DNA of 36,285 nucleotides, taken from contig JAJFTX010000054.1 of NCBI GenBank assembly GCA_021372715.1, forward strand, positions 1-36,285. Reading direction: 5' to 3'. This document shows, one piece after another, positions 24,538 through 33,796 of this stretch (position 1 is the stretch's first letter; each line of letters begins with the position of its first letter). The translations under genes were made by a program, and so were the position numbers. The stretch is from Methanobacterium sp. (GTDB taxonomy: Archaea; Methanobacteriota; Methanobacteria; Methanobacteriales; Methanobacteriaceae). A model generated the notes under the pieces. It was not told where the DNA came from and did no database searches. It saw only the letters and a program-made list of their open reading frames with translations.

Positions 24538-25530
24538 TTATTCTAGAGCAATGGGTGCTTTATCTTCTTCGGTACTGTAGAGGATATCACCTATTTGTTT
24601 CAGTTCATCCATCCCTTTAACCTCATGATTTAAGAGGGGTATCTCAGCTATTACCTGATTTCCGAACTTCTCCTGGATCATTTTAAGACGTTTTTCCTGT
24701 ATTGATCTTCTGGCTTGGCAGAATTCACAATCAGCTTCTTCTGGCTGTATCTGGTTTACTATTATCCCATCGGTATGCATGTTGCTCTTTTTAAGAGCTT
24801 CCATTGCCCTTTCTGATTCATATATGGACATCTCTTCTGGTATAATCACTGTTTTAAATGAAGTTCTCTCCGGATCAGCCATTATGCCCCGAGCTTCTTT
24901 TATCCGTTTTTTGGTCTCTTCCATGTCCTCAAGGGCTTGATCTTCCTCTTCTTCATCTCCCATGAATGGCATGATATTTTTAAAGGCCTTGGCCATACTG
25001 CCCACCTGGCGTCGTATTTTAATCATCTTACCCACCCAGGAGTCCATCATTTCTGGGAAGGATAGTAGTCTTAAAGTGTGTCCAGTTGGTGCGGTGTCGA
25101 ATATTACGAAGTCGTACTCATCAGTGGTCATATACTGAAGAAATTTATCGAAAGCAGCTGCTTCATCAATACCTGGAGACATAGATGCCATATCCATCTG
25201 ATCCTGCATCATACCCATATCCATACCAGGATTAAGGGCCTGTTGTTGCTTCATTTTGGCCTGATATTCCTGCATAGCCATATCTGGGTCGATTTCTAGT
25301 GCCTCCAGATTTTCTGCTATTGGGGTAGGATTATAACCTATATTTCTTTCAAAGGAGTCTGATAGAGAGTGTGCAGGATCTGTAGAGATAATAAGCGTCT
25401 TTTTCCCGTTCCTAGCGAACCATAAGGCGGTGGCTGCTGATACTGTGGTTTTTCCCACACCACCCTTACCTCCTATAAAAACGAATGTTGTTTTTCCTTT
25501 GTTGAACTTGAAAAGATCTTTAAATGCCAT
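24538..25530 (-). CDS. Archaeal Get3/ArsA-family ATPase with methionine-rich insert
   Basis: A 330-residue deviant-Walker-A ATPase. Motifs are GGKGGVGKTTVSAA (20-33), STDPAHSLSDSF (switch I, 49-60), FDTAPTGHTLRLLSFP (switch II) and a CEFC pair, which in Get3 binds zinc at the dimer interface. Between switch I and II, residues 84-117 contain ten methionines (PGMDMGMMQDQMDM region), like the hydrophobic client-binding subdomain of Get3 and the M domain of SRP54. A tail-anchored membrane-protein targeting role is more likely than arsenite export, since no arsB lies near. GGAGG precedes the ATG. It is divergent from nadE. Confidence 0.9.
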   Translation of the reverse strand: MAFKDLFKFNKGKTTFVFIGGKGGVGKTTVSAATALWFARNGKKTLIISTDPAHSLSDSFERNIGYNPTPIAENLEALEIDPDMAMQEYQAKMKQQQALNPGMDMGMMQDQMDMASMSPGIDEAAAFDKFLQYMTTDEYDFVIFDTAPTGHTLRLLSFPEMMDSWVGKMIKIRRQVGSMAKAFKNIMPFMGDEEEEDQALEDMEETKKRIKEARGIMADPERTSFKTVIIPEEMSIYESERAMEALKKSNMHTDGIIVNQIQPEEADCEFCQARRSIQEKRLKMIQEKFGNQVIAEIPLLNHEVKGMDELKQIGDILYSTEEDKAPIALE

Positions 25531-25574
25531 TTTTTTATTTCCTCCGTTATTAGTCGATTTTATTATTTTAAATA

Positions 25575-25583
25575 CATTTATAG
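25575..25583 (-). promoter_or_regulatory. Candidate TATA box for get3
   Basis: Minus-strand CTATAAATG lies about 50 nt upstream of the get3 ATG. Transcription 25 nt downstream would leave a leader of about 22 nt with GGAGG. Confidence 0.5.
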
Positions 25584-25619
25584 ACGAGCTAATTTTTTTA
25601 ATAATCAGATTCAGGATAA

Positions 25620-25641
25620 TTAAAAATTTATAAATTTTTAA
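25620..25641. repeat. 22-bp perfect AT palindrome between get3 and nadE
   Basis: TTAAAAATTTA followed directly by its reverse complement. It sits in the 275-nt divergent spacer, about 90 nt from get3 and 165 nt from nadE, and contains TTTATAAA at its centre. It could be a symmetric promoter element or an operator. The rest of the spacer shows no gene. Confidence 0.55.
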
Positions 25642-25805
25642 GCCATACTATGTAATTAAAAACCTGCTTATAAAAATTGTGCAGATTTATATTATTAATC
25701 ATGAACCATTTAATATAACTATACTTTACTATCAATACAGCAAATCACATCATGATCCTATGAATTTAATCATTGAAATTTTCTTATTCCTAAGAAGGTA
25801 ATTTA

Positions 25806-26618
25806 ATGAAGGAAGAAAAAATTATTTTACCCCCAATTAACCCCACTAAGAGTGTTGAAGTTATCTCTGAATTTATAAAAGAAAGAATCAGGGAATCAAA
25901 AACAAATGGATTAGTTTTAGGTTTAAGCGGAGGATTAGACTCGTCAACAGCAGCTTATATCTCTACAAAAGCATTGGATAAGGATAAAATATTGGGAATA
26001 GTCATGCCCAGCGCAACTACATCAGCAAATGATGTGGAAGATGCTTTAACCATTGCTCGAAATTTACAGATTAAAAAGGAGATAATACATATAGATAATA
26101 TTTTAGAACAGTTCAGCGAAATAAATGTTCCTAATAATTCATCTAATAGATTAAAACTGGCAAAAGCTAATTTAAATGCCAGAATAAGAATGATGATACT
26201 GTATTATCATGCTAATTCCATGAATCGTCTAGTATTGGGTACAGGTAATAAAAGCGAATCATTGGTGGGTTATTTCACCAAACATGGGGATGGTGGTGTG
26301 GATATTCTGCCCCTGGGAGATCTTTACAAAACCGACGTTAATCAAATCGCCACTTATTTGAAAGTTCCATATGAAATAATAAATAAACCCCCAACCGCTG
26401 GTTTGTGGCACGGACAGACTGATGAGAAAGAATTAGGCATCACCTATAATTTACTTGATAAAATATTATACTTACTTGCAGATAAACATCTTAAGTCTCA
26501 AAAAGTGGCAAAAATACTAAAAATACCCCTAGAAGAGGTTTTAAGGATAAATAATATGATGAAAAATTCTGAACATAAACTAGCACCACCACCCATGCCC
26601 CAAATTCGAAGGAAATAA
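25806..26618 (+). CDS. nadE: NAD synthetase, ammonia-dependent type
   Basis: Adenylates nicotinic acid adenine dinucleotide and amidates it to NAD. The 270 residues correspond to the synthetase domain alone, without the N-terminal glutaminase, so ammonia is the expected donor. The PP-loop LGLSGGLDSSTAA is at residues 38-50. VLGTGNKSESLVGYFTKHGDGG and the PTAGLWHGQTDEKELG loop are typical. An AAGGTAAT sequence precedes the ATG. cutA follows after one base, so the two are cotranscribed. Confidence 0.95.
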   Translation: MKEEKIILPPINPTKSVEVISEFIKERIRESKTNGLVLGLSGGLDSSTAAYISTKALDKDKILGIVMPSATTSANDVEDALTIARNLQIKKEIIHIDNILEQFSEINVPNNSSNRLKLAKANLNARIRMMILYYHANSMNRLVLGTGNKSESLVGYFTKHGDGGVDILPLGDLYKTDVNQIATYLKVPYEIINKPPTAGLWHGQTDEKELGITYNLLDKILYLLADKHLKSQKVAKILKIPLEEVLRINNMMKNSEHKLAPPPMPQIRRK

Positions 26619-26619
26619 A

Positions 26620-26931
26620 ATGTACTCTTTAATATATATAACCACATCAGGAAGTCCAGAATCTGAAAAAATAGCTAAAATACTACTAGAAGAAAAATTA
26701 GTGGCATGTATTAATATAATCCCTCAAATAAAATCTTTATATCTCTGGGAAGGCCAAATTGAGAAGGATAATGAGTCTATAGTCTTAGCCAAGACCAGAG
26801 CAGATAAAATTGATAAGGTTATTAAAAGAGTGGAAGAAATACATAGCTACCAAACACCATGTATATTAGAATTTACCGTAAAAAAAGGCTCAAAAGAATA
26901 TTTACAATGGATGGAAAAAGAATTAGATTAA
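26620..26931 (+). CDS. cutA: CutA1-type divalent cation tolerance protein
   Basis: A 103-residue trimeric ferredoxin-like protein. Family motifs are present: YITTSGSPESEKIAKILLEE, VACINIIPQIKSLYLWEG, AKTRADKID and the HSYQTPCILEF signature. CutA is associated with copper tolerance in E. coli, but its function is not settled and it occurs widely in archaea. It starts one base after the nadE stop, indicating translational coupling. An 82-nt spacer with a TATA-like GTATAAATTT separates it from leuS. Confidence 0.93.
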   Translation: MYSLIYITTSGSPESEKIAKILLEEKLVACINIIPQIKSLYLWEGQIEKDNESIVLAKTRADKIDKVIKRVEEIHSYQTPCILEFTVKKGSKEYLQWMEKELD

Positions 26932-27013
26932 AATCATATCGAGTATAAATTTAACTAAAAAATTAATTTGATACATAAATCATATTAAACAACTTATTTT
27001 TAACGGTGATTAT

Positions 27014-29878
27014 TTGACAGATATTCAAAAAGAGAAGAAATGGCAGGAAGAATGGCAGAATGCAAAGTTATTCCAATCAGATCCTGATAACAGGGAAAAA
27101 CTATTCATAACCGTGGCTTATCCCTATCCCAGCGGAGCGATGCACATCGGCCATGGCCGAACTTATACCGTACCGGATGTTTACGCTAGATTCAAAAGAA
27201 TGCAGGGGGTAAATGTTTTATTTCCTATGGGATGGCATGTGACCGGTGCACCTGTTATTGGAATAGCTAAAAGGATAAAACGAAAGGATCCATGGACCCT
27301 GAGCATCTATAAGGATGTGCATAAAGTACCAGAAGAGGAACTGTTCAAGTTCACTGACCCAGAATACATCGTGAAATACTTCAGTACAGAATATCATGAA
27401 GTAATGACAGAAATGGGTTATTCTATTGATTGGAGAAGAGAATTCAGAACCACAGACCCACATTACCAAAAATTCATCGAATGGCAGTTTACCAAGCTCG
27501 AAAGCAAAGGATATGTAAGGAAAGGGGTCCATCCTGTGAAATATTGTCCAGAATGCCAGAATCCTGTGGGAGATCATGATCTGCTGGAAGGGGAAGGGGT
27601 AGCCATCAATGAACTAACCCTGGTTAAATTCAGAATCGGAGATGATTACCTGGTAGCAGCCACCTTCCGACCGGAAACCCTCTACGGTGCTACTAATTTA
27701 TGGTTAAACCCAGATGCAGAGTATCTACGTATAAAAATAGATAAAGAACACTGGATAATAAGTAAAAAATCGTATGATAATCTTATTCATCAGAAAAAGG
27801 ATATTGAAATTGTTTCTGAAGTTAATCCTAGAGAATTAATAGGTAAATATGTTATAAATCCCTTAACTAATGTGGAGCATATAATTCTACCTGCTTCTTT
27901 TGTTGATCCAGGATATGCTACTGGAGTAGTTTATTCAGTACCAGCCCATGCTCCAGCTGATTTTATAGCTCATAAAGACCTTAAAGAAAACCAGGAATTA
28001 CTGTCTGAATATCATATTAAAGAAGAAGTAGAAAAAATAAAGCCAATAAGCATAGTACAACTTAAAGGATTCGGAGAATTCCCTGCTGAAGAAATGATAC
28101 TGAACTTTAATGTTAAAGATCAAAATGATCCGAAACTGGCCGATGCTACCAATGAACTATATAAACTGGAACATGCCAAGGGCTTTATGTATAACATACC
28201 AGATTACAACGGACTAAAAGTACCCATTGCCCGGGATGAAATCATAAAGAAACTCCTTGAAATAAAGAAAGGAGATGTTATGTATGATTTTGCCCAGCGA
28301 CCAGTGATATGTAGATGCGGAACCGATTGTGTGGTTAGAATTCTGGAAGACCAGTGGTTCCTTAAATATTCCGATGAAAAATGGACTGAACTTGCATTAC
28401 AATGCCTGGATAACATGCAGATTGTACCAGAAGAGGTGCGGGCTAATTTTCAGTACTATTTAGACTGGCTGCATGACTGGGCTTGCACAAGACGAATTGG
28501 ACTTGGAACCAAACTACCCTGGGATAAACAATGGATAATTGAACCACTAAGTGACTCTACAATTTATATGGCTTACTATGCCATTGCCAAGTACATGAAG
28601 GATCTGAAGGTTGATGATCTGGATGAATCCTTTTTTGACGATGTTTTCCTGGATAAAGGCACATATACTGGCAAAATAAACCATGAATTATTCTCAAATA
28701 TTAAAGAAGAGTTTAACTACTGGTATCCACTTGATTGGAGACTTTCAGCAAAGGATCTGGTGGGTAATCACCTTTCATTCCATATTTTCCATCATTCAGC
28801 CATATTTCCCCGGGAAAAATGGCCACAGGGAATAGTAGTATTTGGTATGGGCCTATTAGAAGGAAATAAAATGTCCTCATCAAAAGGTAATGTGATATTG
28901 CTGAAGGATGCGATTGAAACATACGGGGCAGATGTGGTGAGATTGTTTTTAATGGCATCAGCAGAGCCCTGGCAGGATTTTGACTGGAGAGAAAATGAAG
29001 TAAAAGGAATAAAAAAACGTTTAGAATGGTTTAGAGAATTTATAGAAAGGGTTAAGGGTATAAGTGATAATTCAGTGTCCTTAAAATCTCATGAATTTGA
29101 AAAGGCCATTAAAATGTCCATCAATGCCTGGATATTAAGCCAAGTAAATATGAGGATCAAAGATGCTACAGAAGCTTTAGAAGGATTTCAAACTCGTAAA
29201 GCACTTCAAGAAGCATTATTCCTATTTAAAAAGGATATTGATTATTATTTCCATCGTATAGGGAAGAAATTAGAACAGGGAGAAGTTGATCCTGAAATCA
29301 GCAAGGTCCTAGTTTACATTTTAAACAATTGGATACGACTTATGTCACCTTTCGTGCCCCATGTATGCGAAGAGATGTGGCATGATCTGGATGGGGATGG
29401 ATTTGTCTCCAATGCTCAATGGCCAGTATATGATTTAGATTTAATAGATGAAAAGATTCAAAAGGCTGAAGAAATAATTCAGGGATTAGCTACGGATATA
29501 AATGAAATAAAAAAGATCATCGGATCAGATCCTCAAAAAATACACATATATTTAGCCCCAGAATGGAAATGGAATGTTTTAGAATTGGCCAGAGAAGTAG
29601 GAAAACCCGATGTAGGTCAGATAATGGGTAGATCCATTAAAAATAACCTGCATGATGATAAAAGGGAATTAGCGGATTATGCGAAGAAAATAGCAAAAAG
29701 AATGACTAAAATAAATTATGTGGGTAAAATAGATGAATATTCCATTATTTCAGATGCTTTGGAATTCCTATCTAAAGAAGCAGGCGCCGAAGTAATGGTC
29801 TACAAAGAGCCCACTTTTGATCCAGAGGACAAATCAGGCAATGCTATGCCTTACAAACCGGCTATTTACATGGAATGA
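27014..29878 (+). CDS. leuS: Leucyl-tRNA synthetase, archaeal type
   Basis: Class Ia synthetase of 954 residues. The HIGH-type motif is PYPSGAMHIGHGRTYTVPD (near 36-54). Zinc-finger cysteines occur in YCPECQNPVGDHD. An archaeal/eukaryotic-type CP1 editing domain includes TFRPETLYGATNLW and VPAHAPADF. The KMSKS loop is EGNKMSSSKGN. An anticodon-binding helical bundle and an archaeal C-terminal tail end the protein. The start is TTG 27014, supported by GGTGAT at 27005-27010. It is convergent with the FAH-family gene. Confidence 0.97.
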   Translation: MTDIQKEKKWQEEWQNAKLFQSDPDNREKLFITVAYPYPSGAMHIGHGRTYTVPDVYARFKRMQGVNVLFPMGWHVTGAPVIGIAKRIKRKDPWTLSIYKDVHKVPEEELFKFTDPEYIVKYFSTEYHEVMTEMGYSIDWRREFRTTDPHYQKFIEWQFTKLESKGYVRKGVHPVKYCPECQNPVGDHDLLEGEGVAINELTLVKFRIGDDYLVAATFRPETLYGATNLWLNPDAEYLRIKIDKEHWIISKKSYDNLIHQKKDIEIVSEVNPRELIGKYVINPLTNVEHIILPASFVDPGYATGVVYSVPAHAPADFIAHKDLKENQELLSEYHIKEEVEKIKPISIVQLKGFGEFPAEEMILNFNVKDQNDPKLADATNELYKLEHAKGFMYNIPDYNGLKVPIARDEIIKKLLEIKKGDVMYDFAQRPVICRCGTDCVVRILEDQWFLKYSDEKWTELALQCLDNMQIVPEEVRANFQYYLDWLHDWACTRRIGLGTKLPWDKQWIIEPLSDSTIYMAYYAIAKYMKDLKVDDLDESFFDDVFLDKGTYTGKINHELFSNIKEEFNYWYPLDWRLSAKDLVGNHLSFHIFHHSAIFPREKWPQGIVVFGMGLLEGNKMSSSKGNVILLKDAIETYGADVVRLFLMASAEPWQDFDWRENEVKGIKKRLEWFREFIERVKGISDNSVSLKSHEFEKAIKMSINAWILSQVNMRIKDATEALEGFQTRKALQEALFLFKKDIDYYFHRIGKKLEQGEVDPEISKVLVYILNNWIRLMSPFVPHVCEEMWHDLDGDGFVSNAQWPVYDLDLIDEKIQKAEEIIQGLATDINEIKKIIGSDPQKIHIYLAPEWKWNVLELAREVGKPDVGQIMGRSIKNNLHDDKRELADYAKKIAKRMTKINYVGKIDEYSIISDALEFLSKEAGAEVMVYKEPTFDPEDKSGNAMPYKPAIYME

Positions 29879-29888
29879 ATATATACTT

Positions 29889-29905
29889 TATTTATTTGAT
29901 AAATA
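29889..29905. terminator. AT hairpin between convergent leuS and FAH-family genes
   Basis: TATTTAT-TTG-ATAAATA, a 7-bp perfect stem with a 3-nt loop, in the 32-nt convergent spacer. It could serve as a bidirectional terminator, but the stem has only A-T pairs. Confidence 0.35.
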
Positions 29906-29910
29906 TAAGA

Positions 29911-30696
29911 TTATAATTCCTTTTTTAAGAAATTCCTTAAAACACCAATATCCTGCACTTCAGCTTCCACGGTATCTCCTACTTCCATGGGACCTACTCC
30001 TGGTGGGGTGCCGGTAGCTATTACATCTCCTGGATATAAAGTCATTATGTCTGATATAAATTTCACCAGCTTATGGGGGCTGAAGATCATATTTTTGGTG
30101 TTGGATGATTGTTTAATTTTCTGGTTGAGTTTAAGTGAAATTTGCTGATTTAAGGGGTTTAGTTCGGTTTCTATACAAGGTCCCAGAGGGCAAAAAGTAT
30201 TGAAACTTTTGGCCCGGGTCCATTGGATATCTTTACTCTGCAGATCACGAGCAGTAACATCATTCAGGATAGTATATCCTCCAATGTAATGATCCGTATC
30301 TTTCTCATCAATATGATACCCTTTTCGGGATATGATCACTGCCAATTCTGCTTCATAATCCAGTTGTCTAGATGATTTAGGATAAATTATAGGATCTAAA
30401 TGTCCTATAACGGATGTGGGTGGTTTGATGAACAACACTGGTTCTTCTGGTATTTCCATATCTAACTCATGGGCATGATCTCGATAATTTAAACCTACAC
30501 AGATCACTTTAGAGGGTTTTACAGGAGGAATAATTCTTATTTCACTAAAATTAGATATTAATTGATCTTCTAGAAATTCTTCGATGTGGGATGCTTTGAT
30601 AGCATCTATAATTGAACAATTCAGTTCTTTAATGCCATCTTCATATAAAATACCGGTTTTTTCAATTTTATTTTCAATGTAGCTTATTAATTTCAT
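29911..30696 (-). CDS. Fumarylacetoacetate hydrolase-family protein
   Basis: A 261-residue member of the FAH/HpaG superfamily, which hydrolyses or decarboxylates acylpyruvates or tautomerises oxaloacetate using Mg. Seen are the active-site segment VGLNYRDHAHE (His), the metal triad in DYEAELAVII (two Glu) and NDVTARDLQ (Asp), SKSFNTF-like RAKSFNTFCPLGP and the C-terminal GDVIATGTPPGVGP loop. The N-terminal 60 residues are a small lid domain. The substrate is unknown; oxaloacetate tautomerase or acylpyruvase are fair guesses. GGTGT lies upstream of ATG. It follows hisG by 30 nt, so cotranscription is likely. Confidence 0.9.
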   Translation of the reverse strand: MKLISYIENKIEKTGILYEDGIKELNCSIIDAIKASHIEEFLEDQLISNFSEIRIIPPVKPSKVICVGLNYRDHAHELDMEIPEEPVLFIKPPTSVIGHLDPIIYPKSSRQLDYEAELAVIISRKGYHIDEKDTDHYIGGYTILNDVTARDLQSKDIQWTRAKSFNTFCPLGPCIETELNPLNQQISLKLNQKIKQSSNTKNMIFSPHKLVKFISDIMTLYPGDVIATGTPPGVGPMEVGDTVEAEVQDIGVLRNFLKKEL

Positions 30697-30726
30697 TAAA
30701 ACACCAAAGAAATTAAGATCTCTAAC

Positions 30727-31587
30727 TTAGATGATTCTTTCGATAGGAACTACCAGGATATCCCGGGCCCCTATATTTTTAAGATTATTAACCAGGTTAA
30801 AGACATCTCTTTCATCTACTACGGCATGAACAGCCATAAAACCCTTATCAGACATTACATTAGACACGGTGGGCCCGGTGAGTCCGGGCATAGCCTGTTT
30901 AATTTCTTCTAGATGTTCCTGAGCCACATTCATCATCACCAGTTTTTTACCCTCAGCATCTAATACTCCTTTAATACCGGTTCTTATGGCTTCTATTTTC
31001 TCATTCTTTAATTGGTAACTTTTTTTGTTGGCTATGAGTTTTATGGAACTTTCTAAGATAGTGTGAATGGTTTGCAAGTGGTTCATCTTCAACGTGGTAC
31101 CAGTGCTGGTGAGATCAGCAATAACATCAGCCACCCCTATAAATGGAGCTATTTCCGTAGAACCACTTAATTCAACGATTTTAGCCTTTATTCCTTTATT
31201 ATTCAGATATTTTTCAGTTATAGTGGGGAATTCGGTGGCTACCATAGTACCATCTTTAATATCAGATAAATTTTTGATATCTGATGTTTCTGGGGCTGCT
31301 AAAACCAGTTTTGTTCTTCCAAAGTTTAGATCTTCCAGAATATCAACTTTAGCTTCTTTTTCTTCTATTAAATCCAGGCCAGTGATTCCCAGATCAGCCG
31401 CTCCATCAGCTACAAACTCAGGTATATCAGCGGCTCTGGTGAACATAACACTTATGTCTGGATCATAGGTTTCTGAGAATAATTTACGATTTGCATTATC
31501 CTGGAGTCCTATTCCTGCTTTTTCTAGAAGTTTAACTGCAGGCTGGCTGATACGTCCCTTTGATGGTAGGGCAATTTTTATCTGCAT
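30727..31587 (-). CDS. hisG: ATP phosphoribosyltransferase, long form
   Basis: First enzyme of histidine synthesis, condensing ATP and PRPP; normally feedback-inhibited by histidine. At 286 residues this is the long form, with its own C-terminal ACT-like regulatory domain (about 210-286) and no need for HisZ. Motifs include ALPSKGRI at the N-terminus, GITGLDLIEE, VATEFPTITEKYL and the PRPP-binding ADLTSTGTTL. The C-terminal domain shows PGLTGPTVS and AVHAVVDERDV. ATG 31587 is preceded by GGAGG and a convincing TATA box. It is divergent from the deaminase gene. Confidence 0.96.
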   Translation of the reverse strand: MQIKIALPSKGRISQPAVKLLEKAGIGLQDNANRKLFSETYDPDISVMFTRAADIPEFVADGAADLGITGLDLIEEKEAKVDILEDLNFGRTKLVLAAPETSDIKNLSDIKDGTMVATEFPTITEKYLNNKGIKAKIVELSGSTEIAPFIGVADVIADLTSTGTTLKMNHLQTIHTILESSIKLIANKKSYQLKNEKIEAIRTGIKGVLDAEGKKLVMMNVAQEHLEEIKQAMPGLTGPTVSNVMSDKGFMAVHAVVDERDVFNLVNNLKNIGARDILVVPIERII

Positions 31588-31623
31588 TTTTTTAATCCTC
31601 CAAGTATGATTTATGCTCCTCTT

Positions 31624-31635
31624 TATTTATATAAA
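31624..31635 (-). promoter_or_regulatory. TATA box of the hisG-FAH unit
   Basis: Minus-strand TTTATATAAATA matches the archaeal consensus well. It is centred about 43 nt upstream of the hisG ATG. A start 25 nt downstream would give a leader of about 17 nt with GGAGG inside it. Confidence 0.6.
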
Positions 31636-31732
31636 AATTTGATTTTTATTCAAATTATTTATGGTTATTAATATTTAAAAAAGAAAAATAAATGAAATTG
31701 TATAACTTTTTATTTGTTATCAGGTGAAACCC

Positions 31733-33022
31733 ATGGAAGATCAAAGTATTTTAATTAAAAACACCACCATAATCGGATCAGATATAAAAAAAAGCTCATT
31801 ACTTATAGAAAATGATAAAATAGCTAATATCGATGAAAATTTAAATTCTAAAGATGCTGACGTGGTTATAAATGGTGAAGGGAAGATTTTAATCCCGGGA
31901 TTGGTTAATACCCATACCCATCTACCAATGACCCTTTTAAGAGGATATGCTGATTATTATCCATTAGATACCTGGTTAAATGAATATATATTTCCTGTAG
32001 AGGGAAAATTAGAAGGAGAACATGCTTATGCCGGGGCACTGCTGGCTTGTGTGGAGATGATCAAATCTGGAACCACCACATTCAACGATATGTATTTCTT
32101 CATGGATCAGGTAGCTCGGGCAGTTGATGAATCCGGTATGAGAGGATTGATATCCCATGGGATGCTGGATTTTGGTGATGAAGAAAAAAGGAAATCAGAA
32201 TATAAAGAAAGTCTTAGAATAATTGAAAAATGTCATAATACTGCAGATGGTCGAATAAAGGTGGCTTTAGGTCCTCATGCACCCTATACTTGCTCTACGG
32301 ATCTTTTAAAATGGGTTAGGAAAAAAGCTGATCATCTGAAAGTTCGTATACATATTCATGTTAGTGAGACTGAATTCGAGGTTCAACAGGTCCAGGAGTC
32401 ATATGGGGCACGGCCATTTGAATATCTGGATAAGATAGGATTTTTAAAGGAGGATGTTCTGGCTGCTCATGCAGTTTGGCTTTCGGATACTGAAATGGAT
32501 ATTATAAAAGATAGAGATGTTAAATTATCTCATAATCCTGTGAGTAACATGAAATTGGCTTCAGGAACTTCTCCACTAGTTAAAATGATGAAAAAAGGTT
32601 TAAATCTGTCTTTAGGTACTGATGGGGCTGCTTCTAACAACAATCTGGATATGCTGGAGGAGATGAAGATAGCAGCTTTACAGCAGAAAGTTGTTAATCT
32701 TGATCCAACAGTTTTAAAGGCAGATGAAGTATTTAAAATGGCTACTATGGGTGGAGCAAATGCTTTGGGCCTTGAACAGGAAATTGGTACCATAGAAGTG
32801 GGTAAAAAAGCGGATATTGTTCTGGTGGATATGAAGGCTCCACACTTAACACCTTTCAGACATCCTGTTTCTCATTTAGTCTATTCAGCTAGAGGTGCTG
32901 ATGTGGATACTGTAATATGTAACGGACAGATTCTGATGCAGGAGAAAGAGTTACTGGTTCTGGATGAAAAGGAAGTTTTAAGTCAAGCGGAAGAAAGTGC
33001 GAAAGATTTATTGGCACGTTAA
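31733..33022 (+). CDS. dadD: 5-methylthioadenosine/S-adenosylhomocysteine/5'-deoxyadenosine deaminase
   Basis: Amidohydrolase of the MtaD/DadD group (about 429 residues) that deaminates adenosine-type SAM by-products to inosine forms. In methanogens this replaces SAH nucleosidase and also handles 5'-deoxyadenosine. Motifs: VNTHTHLPMTLLRG (zinc HxH), GPHAPYTCS, HIHVSETEFEV, AAHAVWLSD, SHNPVSNMKLASG and LGTDGAASNNNLDM (metal Asp). The frame extends to GTG 31724, but this lies inside the AGGTGA ribosome site, so ATG 31733 is the start. The HAD gene follows by 14 nt. Confidence 0.92.
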   Translation: MEDQSILIKNTTIIGSDIKKSSLLIENDKIANIDENLNSKDADVVINGEGKILIPGLVNTHTHLPMTLLRGYADYYPLDTWLNEYIFPVEGKLEGEHAYAGALLACVEMIKSGTTTFNDMYFFMDQVARAVDESGMRGLISHGMLDFGDEEKRKSEYKESLRIIEKCHNTADGRIKVALGPHAPYTCSTDLLKWVRKKADHLKVRIHIHVSETEFEVQQVQESYGARPFEYLDKIGFLKEDVLAAHAVWLSDTEMDIIKDRDVKLSHNPVSNMKLASGTSPLVKMMKKGLNLSLGTDGAASNNNLDMLEEMKIAALQQKVVNLDPTVLKADEVFKMATMGGANALGLEQEIGTIEVGKKADIVLVDMKAPHLTPFRHPVSHLVYSARGADVDTVICNGQILMQEKELLVLDEKEVLSQAEESAKDLLAR

Positions 33023-33036
33023 ATTATGGTGAAAAC

Positions 33037-33729
33037 ATGGTTCATGATGGTATTTTAGCATTATTTGATATTGACGGAACACTGGTAAGGGGGGCACGCT
33101 GTCATTACCAGGCTTTTGTAGAGTCTGTGAAGAAATATTATGGTTTTGAAGAGGATATCAGTGGAATAAACTATGCTGGAAAAACTGACCCTCAGATACT
33201 CAGAGAAGCACTGGAATTAGGTGGATTTAAGGAAGAGGAGATTGAAGAAAATTTCAATAATTGTTTAAAATTCATGGTTCAATATTACATAAAAAACGTT
33301 CATAAAGAGAATGTTAGGGCACTGGGGGGCACATTTGAGCTTTTAGATGGACTTAAAAGAGAAGAAACACTCTTAGGATTAGTAACAGGTAACCTGGAGC
33401 CAATTGCCTATGCTAAACTTGGTAGGGTGGGATTGGATAAATACTTCCCTTTCGGAGGATTCGGCAGTGATTACGCCGAACGCTCATTGCTGGTTAAAAA
33501 AGCCTTAAACCTGGCTAGAGATCAGTATGAATACGATGGTGATAGGATATTCGTTATAGGGGATACTCCCCGGGATGTGGAAGCAGCACAAGCATATAAA
33601 CTTACCACTATAGCGGTGGCTACCGGAAGATATTCTGAATGGGAACTAGAAAATTGTGGAGCAGATCACGTTTTAAAAGATCTGAATGATAAGGAAAAGG
33701 TTTTGAAAATATTAGATACAGAATTTTAA
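33037..33729 (+). CDS. HAD-superfamily hydrolase, phosphoglycolate phosphatase-like
   Basis: A 230-residue HAD hydrolase with an alpha-helical C1 cap. Motif I is FDIDGTLV (nucleophile Asp12, acid Asp14), motif II LVTGN, motif III Lys in the LLVKKAL region, and motif IV FVIGDTPRDVEAA. The fold resembles PGP and beta-phosphoglucomutase-like enzymes; the specific substrate is unknown. GGTGA at 33028-33032 precedes the ATG, and the gene begins 14 nt after the deaminase, so it may act on a product of the same salvage route, which is inference from position. Confidence 0.88.
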   Translation: MVHDGILALFDIDGTLVRGARCHYQAFVESVKKYYGFEEDISGINYAGKTDPQILREALELGGFKEEEIEENFNNCLKFMVQYYIKNVHKENVRALGGTFELLDGLKREETLLGLVTGNLEPIAYAKLGRVGLDKYFPFGGFGSDYAERSLLVKKALNLARDQYEYDGDRIFVIGDTPRDVEAAQAYKLTTIAVATGRYSEWELENCGADHVLKDLNDKEKVLKILDTEF

Positions 33730-33796
33730 CCCCTAAAAAATAGGATTTTTCAATTTATATTAATTTTAATCAGTTGGAATTATAGTTAATTAATAT

